Shown: positions 1 to 8,995 of the stretch, piece by piece
Numbering within the stretch: position 1 is the first letter of the stretch
Layout of the letters: every line of letters begins with the position of its first letter
Assembly (NCBI GenBank): GCA_041624435.1
Contig: JBFJVB010000094.1
Span: 1-13,181, forward strand
DNA: 13,181 nt
Origin: Oceanococcus sp041624435
GTDB lineage: Bacteria > Pseudomonadota > Gammaproteobacteria > Nevskiales > Oceanococcaceae
Reading direction: 5' to 3'
Notes under the pieces: model-generated
Database searches by the model: none
Told to the model about the DNA's origin: nothing
What the model saw: the letters and a program-made list of their open reading frames with translations, nothing else
Position numbers and translations under genes: made by a program

Positions 1-2142
1 ACCAAGATCGACACCACCTATTTCGTCATCGAACCACCGGGAGATGACGCGTTCAACGCGGACACCCTGCGGCTGGTGCGCGAGATGACCGAGCTGACCT
101 GGCAGGTGCCGCATGTGATCCGGGTGGATTCGCTGAGCAACTATCAGCACACCCAAGCGCAAGGCGATGATCTGGTGGTGGCCGATCTGGTGCCCGAATT
201 CGAGCAGATGAGTGCCGAAGATCTGGCCCGGATCAAGCAGATCGCCACTGGGGAACCGCTGCTGCGCAGCCGCCTCACCTCACCCAGCGGCCATGTGGTG
301 GCGCTGAGTGTCAATCATCAATATTCGGACAATGCGATCACCGAGGTGCCCGAAACCGTGGCGGCCGAACGCGCGGTGCGTGATCTGATGCTGGAGAAAT
401 ACCCCGGCCACAAGATCTACATGAGCGGCTCCAACATGATGAGCAACGCCTTCGCCGAAGCCTCTCAGGCGGACGCGAAGACCTTGTATCCGGTGATGTA
501 CGGGATTCTGCTGCTGATTCTGTTCCTGCTGCTGCGCTCGGTCACGGCCACGTTGGCCACCCTGGCGGTCATCCTGCTGTCGGCTGGCAGCGCGATGGGT
601 CTGGCCGGCCACCTGGGCTTTGTCCTGACCAGCCCCTCGGTCATCGCACCGGTGGTGATCACCACGCTGGCGGTGGCCGACGCGGTGCACATTCTGGTCA
701 CGATGTTCTCGGAAATGCGCGAGGGCCAGGACAAGAACACCGCGCTGAAGAACGCCTTGCGTCTGAACTTCGTGCCGGTGATGCTGACCTCGGTCACCAC
801 CGCTCTGGGCCTGCTGTCGATCAATTTCGCCGACTCCCCACCGCTGGCGGATCTGGGCAATATATCCGCGATGGGCGCGATTGTGGCCTGGCTGCTGTCG
901 ATCACCACCCTGCCCGCCCTGGTGGCGATCCTGCCAGTGAAAGCGCCGGCACAAAAGCACAGCTGGCTGTCCCTGCGCATGGAGGCTTTCGGTCGCTGGA
1001 CCACGCGCCACCCGAAAGCGTTGCTGATCGGCTCGAGTATTTTCGGTCTGGGCCTGGTGGCCCTGGCGCCGCTGAATGAAGCCAACGACAAGTTCGTGCA
1101 CTTTTTCAGCCCCAGCATCCAGTTCCGCACCGATTCGGATTTCATGGCGCAGAACATCACCGGCCTGTACTCGATGGAGTTTTCCCTGCAGGCGCCCAAT
1201 GGCGTGTCCGATCCGGAGTATCTGGCCAAGCTGGAGGCGTTCAAGAACTGGTGGCTCGAGCATGAACAGACCCTGCAGGTCTCCAGCGTCTCGGACATCT
1301 TCAAGCGGCTGAACAAGAACATGCACGGCGATGATCCGGCCTGGTACAAGCTGCCAGAGGATCGCGAACTCGCGGCCCAGTATCTGCTGCTCTACGAGTT
1401 CTCGCTGCCGTTTGGCCTGGACCTGTCCAACACCATCAGCATCAACAAGGATGCCTCGCGGTTCATCGTGGTGTTCCGTCATCTCAAATCGGCCGAGACC
1501 CGCGCCCTGGTCAATGAGGGGCAGGCCTGGCTGGCAGAGCATGCGCCGGAAATGAAGGGCTATGCGGTGTCTCCGGCGGTGATGTTCGCCTTCATCGCCG
1601 AGCGCAATTTCAAGTCCATGGCCATCGGCATACCGCTGGCCCTGCTGGGCATTTCGCTGCTGCTGATCAAGGCGCTGGGCAGTCTGAAATTCGGCCTGAT
1701 CAGCCTGATTCCGAATCTGTTGCCGATGGGCATGGCGTTTGGTGTCTGGGCCTTGTACAACGGCGAGATCAATTTCGCCATGTCCTTTTCCATGGGCGTG
1801 GTCCTGGGCATCATCGTCGATGACACCATCCATTTTCTGAGCAAGTATCTGCGTGCCCGCCGGGAACTGGGCCTGTCGACCGAAGATGCCATCGTCTACT
1901 CCTTCCGCACCGTGGGTACCGCCTTGGTGGTCACCTCCATGGTGCTGGCGGCGGGCTTTGCCGTGCTGACCACCTCGGCCTTTTATCCCACCGAATCCAT
2001 GTCCATGGTGACCGTCATGGCCATCGTCTGCGCCTTGATCGCCGACTTCTTCTTGTTGCCCGCAGTGCTGATGCTGCTGGACCGCGACACCAAATCCCAC
2101 GTCTCCTTAGAGGAAATCAATCATGAAACTGCTTACGCCTAG
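1..2142 (+). CDS. RND/MMPL-family exporter, 5'-truncated by window edge
   Basis: Inner-membrane transporter of the predicted-exporter RND superfamily (COG1033/MMPL type), expected to use proton flux to move a lipid or other hydrophobic substrate into the periplasm. The frame is open from base 1 and the first ATG at 76 lies inside a porter-domain sequence, so TM1 and the start of the first periplasmic domain are missing. Visible in order: the rest of periplasmic domain 1; a membrane block at about 481-930 (TM2-6); TM7 near 1015-1075; periplasmic domain 2; and a second membrane block at about 1615-2090 (TM8-12). Two relay-type motifs are visible: an Asp-Ala-Val-His in the first block (679-690) and Asp-Asp-Thr-Ile-His in the second (1819-1833). 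The end overlaps the next gene by 20 bp, so the two are probably translationally coupled. Substrate unknown. Family call is firm. Confidence 0.9.
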   Translation, partial: TKIDTTYFVIEPPGDDAFNADTLRLVREMTELTWQVPHVIRVDSLSNYQHTQAQGDDLVVADLVPEFEQMSAEDLARIKQIATGEPLLRSRLTSPSGHVVALSVNHQYSDNAITEVPETVAAERAVRDLMLEKYPGHKIYMSGSNMMSNAFAEASQADAKTLYPVMYGILLLILFLLLRSVTATLATLAVILLSAGSAMGLAGHLGFVLTSPSVIAPVVITTLAVADAVHILVTMFSEMREGQDKNTALKNALRLNFVPVMLTSVTTALGLLSINFADSPPLADLGNISAMGAIVAWLLSITTLPALVAILPVKAPAQKHSWLSLRMEAFGRWTTRHPKALLIGSSIFGLGLVALAPLNEANDKFVHFFSPSIQFRTDSDFMAQNITGLYSMEFSLQAPNGVSDPEYLAKLEAFKNWWLEHEQTLQVSSVSDIFKRLNKNMHGDDPAWYKLPEDRELAAQYLLLYEFSLPFGLDLSNTISINKDASRFIVVFRHLKSAETRALVNEGQAWLAEHAPEMKGYAVSPAVMFAFIAERNFKSMAIGIPLALLGISLLLIKALGSLKFGLISLIPNLLPMGMAFGVWALYNGEINFAMSFSMGVVLGIIVDDTIHFLSKYLRARRELGLSTEDAIVYSFRTVGTALVVTSMVLAAGFAVLTTSAFYPTESMSMVTVMAIVCALIADFFLLPAVLMLLDRDTKSHVSLEEINHETAYA

Positions 2143-2911
2143 CCTGTTGCTGGCCACCGGCCTGATCCTGCCGCTGACCACGCTGGCGCAAACCCCCGAA
2201 GAAAAGGGCCTGGCCATCGCCAAGGAAGCCGAGGCCCGGGATCTGGGCTGGAGCGACGCGGAATCGACCATGGAAATGGTCCTGCGCAATCGCCAGGGCC
2301 AGGAAAGCAAGCGCGAAATGCGCAGCCGCTCACTGGAAATGGCCGATGACGGCGACCGCAGCCTGATCATTTTCGATCACCCCAAGGATGTGCGCGGCAC
2401 CGCCCTGCTGACCTTCAGCCACAAGGATGGCAACGATGATCAGTGGTTGTATCTGCCGGCGCTGAAGCGGGTCAAGCGCATCGCCTCGAGCAACAAATCC
2501 GGCCCATTCATGGGTTCCGAATTCGCCTACGAGGACATCTCTTCCCAGGAAGTTGAAAAGTACAGCTTCAAATATCTGCGTGATGAAGCCTGCGGGGATC
2601 AGCAGTGCTTTGTGCTGGAGCGGATTCCGGTGGATGAAAAATCGGGTTACACCAAGCAGGTGGTCTGGATCGATCAGACCGAGTACCGGCCGCAGCAAAT
2701 CGAGTTCTATGACCGCAAGCACAGCCATCTCAAAACCCTCACCTTCCACGACTACCAGCGCTATGCCGACAAGCACTGGCGCCCGGGCCGGCTGGAAATG
2801 GTGAATCTGCAAACCGGCAAATCCACCACGCTGAGCTTTTCCGGCTACAAGTTCAAGAATGGCTTTGAGGAAGGGGACTTCGATCAGGCCAGCCTGGCGC
2901 GCGCCCGCTAG
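2123..2911 (+). CDS. LolA-like outer membrane lipoprotein-sorting family protein
   Basis: Periplasmic protein of 262 aa resembling the LolA-like family (COG2834 / PF17131 type) that travels with RND exporters. It probably receives a lipid or lipoprotein-like cargo from the exporter and carries it across the periplasm. Residues 1-22 form a signal peptide with a likely cut after Leu-Ala before Gln23. The family signature is clear: LYLPALKRVKRI at 109-120 followed by FMGSEFAYEDI at 129-139. A nearby Cys pair (Cys-Gly-Asp-Gln-Gln-Cys, about 155-160) could form a disulfide. The start at 2123 is supported by a purine-rich AGAGGAA about 8 bases upstream and by the signal peptide beginning there. It lies within the end of the exporter gene and 21 bp ahead of the barrel gene. 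Cargo is not predictable from sequence. Confidence 0.88.
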   Translation: MKLLTPSLLLATGLILPLTTLAQTPEEKGLAIAKEAEARDLGWSDAESTMEMVLRNRQGQESKREMRSRSLEMADDGDRSLIIFDHPKDVRGTALLTFSHKDGNDDQWLYLPALKRVKRIASSNKSGPFMGSEFAYEDISSQEVEKYSFKYLRDEACGDQQCFVLERIPVDEKSGYTKQVVWIDQTEYRPQQIEFYDRKHSHLKTLTFHDYQRYADKHWRPGRLEMVNLQTGKSTTLSFSGYKFKNGFEEGDFDQASLARAR

Positions 2912-2932
2912 GGCCGCGCAGGGAGACCCGGC

Positions 2933-4189
2933 ATGCGCACCCTGAAATGGGCCACGGCCTTGCTCTGCGTCGGTCTGGGCACCCAGGCTCACGCCGCGAT
3001 CTATCAGCGCCTCGACACCGAGCTGAGTGTCGAGGCGCGGGCCTTCCCGCAGGAACGCCGGTTCAGCGAGCAATCCAACTTCGGCCTGTCGCTGGCCCTG
3101 GGCAGTGAATGGTACGGCGAATGGGCCAAGGGCCAGCACAGCGTCACCGTGCTGCCGTTTGTGCGTTACGACAGCCTGGATCAGCAGCGCAGCCATTTCG
3201 ATCTGCGCGAGCTGAACTGGCAGGGTCTGTTCGGGGCCCTGGAAGTGCGCGCCGGGCTGTCCCGGGTGTTCTGGGGCAAGACCGAGCTTCTGCACCTGGT
3301 CGATATCATCAATCAGGACGACGCCCTGGAAAATATTGATGGTGAGGACAAGCTCGGCCAACCCCTGCTGCGGTTGAGCTGGACCGGCGCCATCGGCAAT
3401 CTCCAGGCCTATGCCCTGCCGTATTTTCGCGAACGGCGCTTTGCCGGCCACGAAGGGCGCTTGCGGGCCCCGTTGCCCATCGACCCGGACCGGGTCCGCT
3501 ACGAGTCCGCTGACGAAGACAAGCACCTGGGTTACGCGCTGCGCTTGCAAAGCTATGTGGGCGCCTTCGACTTTGGCCTGGCGTGGTTTTCCGGCACCCA
3601 GCGCGCTCCCCAGCTGATCCCGATCGACTTTGTCGACACCCCCCAGGGCCCTCAGCCCACGGCGCTGGCGCCGTTCTACGGACTCATGGATCAGGCCAGT
3701 CTGGATGCGCAATACACCGTCGGTGCCTGGCTGCTCAAACTGGAAAGCGTGTGGCGGGAGCAAGCCCTGTTGCAGGTGGCGCCGGAGCAGCCCGCTCGAA
3801 TCGAGCCGCTGCGGTATGCCGCGGCCACGGCCGGCTTCGAATTCACCCAGTACGGTCTGTTCGACTCCAGCGTCGATGCCGGCTGGCTGGTCGAGTATCT
3901 GTGGGATGAACGCGGCACCGACACCGACGCCAGCTTCCAGAATGATCTGTTCCTGGCCACCCGCCTGGCGGCCAATGATGTGAACGATTCAACCCTGCTC
4001 GGCGGTCTGGTGATTGATCTGGACCACGGCAGTCGCTTTATCAGCCTGGAAGCCGGCCGCCGCCTGACCGGGCAGAGCAAGCTCAGCCTGGAGGCCCGCC
4101 TGTTCAACAGCATCAGCGCCCGGGATGCGAACTTCTACGCGATCCGCCAGGACGACTATCTGCAGCTGGAGTATTTTTACTACTTCTAG
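2933..4189 (+). CDS. Predicted outer-membrane beta-barrel protein
   Basis: Protein of 418 aa that I recognise only as a conserved hypothetical found beside RND/LolA-like pairs. A signal peptide spans residues 1 to about 21 (cut after Ala-His-Ala). The mature part shows alternating polar and aromatic or hydrophobic strands, and the protein ends in a run of aromatics with a terminal Phe (EYFYYF), the usual signal for BAM-dependent insertion. Striking conserved-looking segments are a Gly-Leu-Ser-Arg-Val-Phe-Trp-Gly-Lys-Thr-Glu stretch followed by LVDIINQDD (near 3250-3325) and YALPYFRERRF (near 3409-3441). GGGAG lies 8-10 bases before the ATG. As third gene of the cluster it could form the outer-membrane end of an export route. 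It could also be a stand-alone porin-like barrel. Confidence 0.75.
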   Translation: MRTLKWATALLCVGLGTQAHAAIYQRLDTELSVEARAFPQERRFSEQSNFGLSLALGSEWYGEWAKGQHSVTVLPFVRYDSLDQQRSHFDLRELNWQGLFGALEVRAGLSRVFWGKTELLHLVDIINQDDALENIDGEDKLGQPLLRLSWTGAIGNLQAYALPYFRERRFAGHEGRLRAPLPIDPDRVRYESADEDKHLGYALRLQSYVGAFDFGLAWFSGTQRAPQLIPIDFVDTPQGPQPTALAPFYGLMDQASLDAQYTVGAWLLKLESVWREQALLQVAPEQPARIEPLRYAAATAGFEFTQYGLFDSSVDAGWLVEYLWDERGTDTDASFQNDLFLATRLAANDVNDSTLLGGLVIDLDHGSRFISLEAGRRLTGQSKLSLEARLFNSISARDANFYAIRQDDYLQLEYFYYF

Positions 4190-4245
4190 CGCCGCAGCTG
4201 GCCAGCGCCGGTTCAAGCGCACAGGCCAGGCGGCGCCATCCGCTG
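4190..4245. other. Convergent intergenic gap
   Basis: Short gap between the ends of the barrel gene (plus) and the prolyl oligopeptidase gene (minus). It is GC-rich with repeated GCGCC words, but I see no stem followed by a T-run on either strand, so no intrinsic terminator is called. Confidence 0.4.
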
Positions 4246-6381
<2,136 letters not shown>

Positions 6382-6422
6382 GCTTCCCCCAAACGGCCGT
6401 GCGATTCAAACGACCGGGTTGA

Positions 6423-6902
6423 TCAACGAAACAGGCCGTCCAGCATGCCTTTCTTCTTGGGCTTGTCTTCCTCGGCCGGCGCTTCGCCTACCACCTGCAC
6501 GGTGATTTTCTTGGATTTCACCATCGGCTGGTGCGGCACGTGGAAATGATTGCCGAGCACCAGTTGCAGGCTGTGGGTGCCGGGTGTCAGTTTGATCAAG
6601 GCCTCGGTCTGTCCCTTGCCAAAGTGAATCAGGGTATCGCTGGCCGGCATCGGCTGATCTGCCGCAGGCAACTCCTCCCGGTCGATCAGCAGATGATGAT
6701 GCCCGGTCTCGGCCCGGTCGACCCCGGCGGGCGCCACCCCCATGCCCGACAGGCCAAACCGGACCAGCACCTCGGTACCGACCGTCTCGCCATCCGTGGG
6801 TGAGATGATGTACGCATAGGCCGCATCCGGCGCCTCGCTGGACCCGGCCGCAAACCCGGACAAACTCAAAGCCCAACCGAATACCACCAGCAAAAACTTC
6901 AT
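6423..6902 (-). CDS. DUF4399-domain exported protein
   Basis: Small protein of 159 aa with an N-terminal signal peptide (about residues 1-19) and one DUF4399-type domain. Visible landmarks are the opening strand YIISPTDGETVGTEVLVRFG, the histidine-rich GHHHLLID, GKGQTEALIKLTPGTHSLQLVLG, and HVPHQPMVKSKKITVQV. The fold is probably an Ig-like beta-sandwich. The His cluster could bind metal, but that is inference. The C-terminus is a charged, Lys-rich tail. The start is supported by GAGGGGGCGG immediately upstream. It is transcribed divergently from cbpA across a 156-bp gap and is followed 41 bp later by the prolyl oligopeptidase gene. The biochemical function of the family is unknown to me. Confidence 0.85.
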   Translation of the reverse strand: MKFLLVVFGWALSLSGFAAGSSEAPDAAYAYIISPTDGETVGTEVLVRFGLSGMGVAPAGVDRAETGHHHLLIDREELPAADQPMPASDTLIHFGKGQTEALIKLTPGTHSLQLVLGNHFHVPHQPMVKSKKITVQVVGEAPAEEDKPKKKGMLDGLFR

Positions 6903-6937
6903 ACCGCCCCCTCATGAGAATCAGAAACTTGGCCGCG

Positions 6938-6965
6938 AATCTAACATCTTCGGGCCATCTGACAA
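6938..6965 (-). promoter_or_regulatory. Candidate sigma70 promoter for the DUF4399-prolyl oligopeptidase pair
   Basis: Read on the minus strand: TTGTCA (6965-6960, five of six to the -35 consensus), a 16-bp spacer, then TAGATT (6943-6938, four of six to the -10 consensus). Predicted start is near 6931, giving a leader of about 29 nt before the ATG at 6902. The FNR-like box of the divergent cbpA promoter is centred about 62 bp upstream of this start, close to a class I activator position. Spotted by eye. Confidence 0.4.
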
Positions 6966-6986
6966 ACTGTTCCCCAGCCTGCGTCC

Positions 6987-7028
6987 ATGATCCAGATCAG
7001 GGTGAGCCGGCAGCCGGTAAACTAGGCT
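6987..7028 (+). promoter_or_regulatory. FNR/ANR-type box and -10 element upstream of cbpA
   Basis: ATGAT-CCAG-ATCAG at 6987-7000 matches TTGAT-N4-ATCAA in eight of ten positions, and the TGAT/ATCA core is perfect. TAGGCT at 7023-7028 is a weak -10. It sits where a class II FNR promoter needs it: the box centre (6993.5) is 41.5 bp from a predicted start at about 7035. The leader to the cbpA ATG would be 24 nt. There is no good -35, as expected for an activator-dependent promoter. The same geometry recurs at the sRNA promoter (8948-8989). Confidence 0.5.
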
Positions 7029-7058
7029 GTGAACTGTTATCGGGACCGATGCCGGGTA

Positions 7059-8000
7059 ATGGAGTTCAAAGACTACTACACGATTCTGGGCGTGAAACGC
7101 GACGCCACGCAGGATGAGATCAAGCGGGCCTACCGCAAGCTGGCGCGCAAGCTCCATCCCGATGTCAGCACCGAGGCCGATGCCGAGAACCGTTTCAAGG
7201 AAGTCGGGGAAGCCTATGCCGTGCTCCGGGATCCGGAAAAGCGCGTGGCCTATGATCAACTGGGACGAAACTGGCAGGCCGGACAGGATTTTCGCCCACC
7301 GCCTAACTGGGACCAGGGTTTCGAGTATCACGGCCCCGGCTACACCGGTGCCGATGCGGCTTTCAGTGACTTCTTTCAAAGCCTGTTCGGTCACGCGGCG
7401 TCTACCGACCCTCGCAGCGCACGCGGCGCATCGCAGCATGCGACCGATACCCATGCGAAGGTTCTGATCGAACTCGAAGATGCTTACCGTGGTGCCACGC
7501 GCACGCTGAACCTCAAGCATTCGGAACTGGATGCCTCCGGCCGCCCGTTCGCCCGTGAGCGCACGCTCAAGGTACAGATCCCCAAGGGCATCCGGGCGGG
7601 ACAACAGATTCGTCTGGCCGGTCAGGGTGCTGCCGGGCCGCCAGGCGGCAAGGCCGGCGATCTGTATCTCGAGGTGGAATTCGAGCGTCACCATCATTTC
7701 CACGTGGAAGGGCGCGACGTCTATCTTGCGTTGCCCGTCGCCCCCTGGGAGGCGGCGCTGGGCGCGACAATCACGGCCCCGACCCCGGAAGGCCCTGTCG
7801 AGCTCAGGATTCCGGACGGCTCGGCCGCCGGAAAAAAACTCCGCCTCAAGGGCCGCGGGATTCCCGGCCGCCCCCCGGGCGATCTGTATGTCGTGCTGGA
7901 AATTGCGCTGCCGCGTGCGGACAGCGCCGCAGTCAAAGCGGCGTATCAAGAACTGGAAAAAGCGCGGCCGTTCAATCCCCGCGCGACGCTGGGGGTATAG
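7059..8000 (+). CDS. cbpA: DnaJ-family co-chaperone CbpA
   Basis: Curved-DNA-binding-protein-type J protein of 313 aa that stimulates DnaK ATPase and delivers misfolded clients. It may also bind DNA as E. coli CbpA does. The J domain spans residues 5 to about 69 with the essential HPD at 33-35. A short linker with DFFQSLFG follows, then two C-terminal client-binding beta domains and a dimerisation tail. There is no Cys-rich zinc finger, which separates it from DnaJ proper. I chose ATG 7059 because MEFKDYYTILGV is the canonical family N-terminus; an in-frame GTG at 7029 would precede the predicted transcription start. The ribosome site is weak. The gene is followed 6 bp later by cbpM, its dedicated inhibitor, confirming identity by context. 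Confidence 0.93.
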   Translation: MEFKDYYTILGVKRDATQDEIKRAYRKLARKLHPDVSTEADAENRFKEVGEAYAVLRDPEKRVAYDQLGRNWQAGQDFRPPPNWDQGFEYHGPGYTGADAAFSDFFQSLFGHAASTDPRSARGASQHATDTHAKVLIELEDAYRGATRTLNLKHSELDASGRPFARERTLKVQIPKGIRAGQQIRLAGQGAAGPPGGKAGDLYLEVEFERHHHFHVEGRDVYLALPVAPWEAALGATITAPTPEGPVELRIPDGSAAGKKLRLKGRGIPGRPPGDLYVVLEIALPRADSAAVKAAYQELEKARPFNPRATLGV

Positions 8001-8006
8001 ATCGCC

Positions 8007-8321
8007 ATGAGCTCAAAAGCCTCACCCACACTGGCCGGAGAGATCCTCGACGAGCAGCTGGAACTCAGCCTGGCCGAGCTGTGCCGGGCCTGTCAGGTCG
8101 CACCCGCCCAGGTGACCGAATATGTGAGCGAAGGCATTATCGAGCCCTGCGCCGGCGAGCCTGGCCAATGGCGGTTTCGCGGCGTCAGCGTGATCCGGAT
8201 GCGCAGTGCTCTGCGCCTGCAAAGGGATCTGGGCGTCAACGTCGCTGGCGCCGCACTGGCCCTGGACCTGCTCGATGAGCTTGATCGCCTGCGGATGCAA
8301 CTGCGTGGTGATGCCCGATAG
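8007..8321 (+). CDS. cbpM: Chaperone modulatory protein CbpM
   Basis: Protein of 104 aa of the CbpM/MerR-like family. In E. coli CbpM binds the J domain of CbpA and blocks both its DnaK co-chaperone and DNA-binding activities. Visible: a leading segment ELSLAELCRACQ, a helix-turn-helix-like stretch QVTEYVSEGIIEP, a WRF motif followed by VIRMRSALRLQRDLGVNVAGAALALDLLDELDRL, and an amphipathic C-terminal helix. The start at 8007 lies 6 bp after the cbpA stop, with GGGGG inside the end of cbpA as ribosome site, so coupled translation is likely. Sequence divergence in this family is high, so the call leans on both motif pattern and position. Confidence 0.88.
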   Translation: MSSKASPTLAGEILDEQLELSLAELCRACQVAPAQVTEYVSEGIIEPCAGEPGQWRFRGVSVIRMRSALRLQRDLGVNVAGAALALDLLDELDRLRMQLRGDAR

Positions 8322-8367
8322 GCCATCCGGCGCTGCGCGCCGACGCCAGACGCGCGCGAATCACGGC

Positions 8368-8409
8368 TTGACGTGGATCAGTGTGCAGGGAACCAACTGG
8401 GCGCAGGGT
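8368..8409 (+). promoter_or_regulatory. Weak FNR/ANR-like box upstream of the YbaK-like gene
   Basis: TTGAC-GTGG-ATCAG at 8368-8381 matches the FNR/ANR palindrome in eight of ten positions. At the same offset as in the other two candidates lies CAGGGT (8404-8409), a very poor -10 hexamer. A start near 8416 would give a leader of about 29 nt carrying the AAGGAG ribosome site. The weak -10 makes this the least secure of the three. The YbaK-like gene could instead be read from the cbpA promoter. Confidence 0.3.
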
Positions 8410-8444
8410 GACTCCTAATTCTGCTAATACGAAGGAGCCTCACC

Positions 8445-8900
8445 ATGCCGCGTAAAAAGCTCATTGAACTGCTTGAAGCCAACCAGGTTCGCTTCACGGT
8501 GATCACCCATTCACCCGCCTACACGGCCCAGGAAATTGCCCAGTCCGCCCATATTCCCGGGCGATTGCTGGCCAAGACGGTCATCGTCAAGATCGACGGG
8601 CGTCTGGCGATGGCGGTAACCCGTGCGGAGAACCCGGTCAATACCGAAGCGCTGCGCGCCGCCACCGGCGCCGCGCAGGTCGTCCTGGCCACCGAAGATG
8701 AATTCGTCAACCGCTTTCCCGATTGCGAGGTCGGAGCGATGCCGCCGTTTGGTCCGCTGTATGACATGGAGGTTTTCGTCTCATCCAGGCTGGCGCGCGA
8801 CGAGCTCATCTGCTTCAACGCCGGCTCGCATCGGGAATTGATCCAGCTGTCGTATGAGGACTTCGCACGCCTGGCCAAGCCCGTTCCGGCGGATTTCTAG
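8445..8900 (+). CDS. YbaK/ProX-type aminoacyl-tRNA deacylase
   Basis: Protein of 151 aa made of a single YbaK/prolyl-tRNA-synthetase-associated domain. Members act in trans in the cytoplasm to hydrolyse mischarged tRNA (for example Cys- or Ala-tRNA-Pro). Diagnostic features are the catalytic Lys44 in LLAKTVIVK, the GAMPPFG segment that lines the active site, and the closing ICFNAGSHRELIQLSYEDF. The N-terminal HSPAYTAQEIAQ matches the family's first strand and helix. A good AAGGAG at 8432-8437 fixes the start. The exact substrate (ProXp, YbaK or a related subfamily) cannot be told by eye. The gap of 123 bp from cbpM contains an FNR-like motif. The gene is followed by the candidate sRNA. Confidence 0.88.
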   Translation: MPRKKLIELLEANQVRFTVITHSPAYTAQEIAQSAHIPGRLLAKTVIVKIDGRLAMAVTRAENPVNTEALRAATGAAQVVLATEDEFVNRFPDCEVGAMPPFGPLYDMEVFVSSRLARDELICFNAGSHRELIQLSYEDFARLAKPVPADF

Positions 8901-8947
8901 CGCCGAGCTACGCTGGGGGAAACCAGACGCGAATCGCAGGCCGTCAC

Positions 8948-8989
8948 TTGATGCAGATCAATCCCTGGCCTGGCGACCGCGACTAGACT
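8948..8989 (+). promoter_or_regulatory. Perfect FNR/ANR box with class II -10 element (sRNA promoter)
   Basis: TTGAT-GCAG-ATCAA at 8948-8961 is an exact match to the FNR/ANR consensus palindrome. TAGACT at 8984-8989 matches four of six -10 positions. The box centre (8954.5) is 41.5 bp from a start at A8996, the classical class II activator distance. No protein-coding gene on the plus strand begins downstream before the convergent minus-strand gene, so the promoter seems to serve a non-coding transcript. Confidence 0.68.
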
Positions 8990-8995
8990 GCGCTC

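Noticed and set aside
280..2100. Very long open frame antisense to the first exporter (about 600 codons), with similar ones at 2330-3763, 5281-6171 and 10131-11255
   Set aside because: Composition is Gln/His/Arg/Gly-rich without domains, as expected from the reverse strand of high-GC genes; the opposite strand carries clear protein families.
7029..7058. GTG at 7029 as an upstream start for cbpA
   Set aside because: It adds ten residues not seen in CbpA proteins, overlaps the -10 region and lies upstream of the predicted transcription start.
8328..8342. CGGCGC-TGC-GCGCCG hairpin just after cbpM as a terminator
   Set aside because: The stem is perfect but short with a three-base loop, and no T-run follows on either strand; such stems are common in GC-rich DNA.
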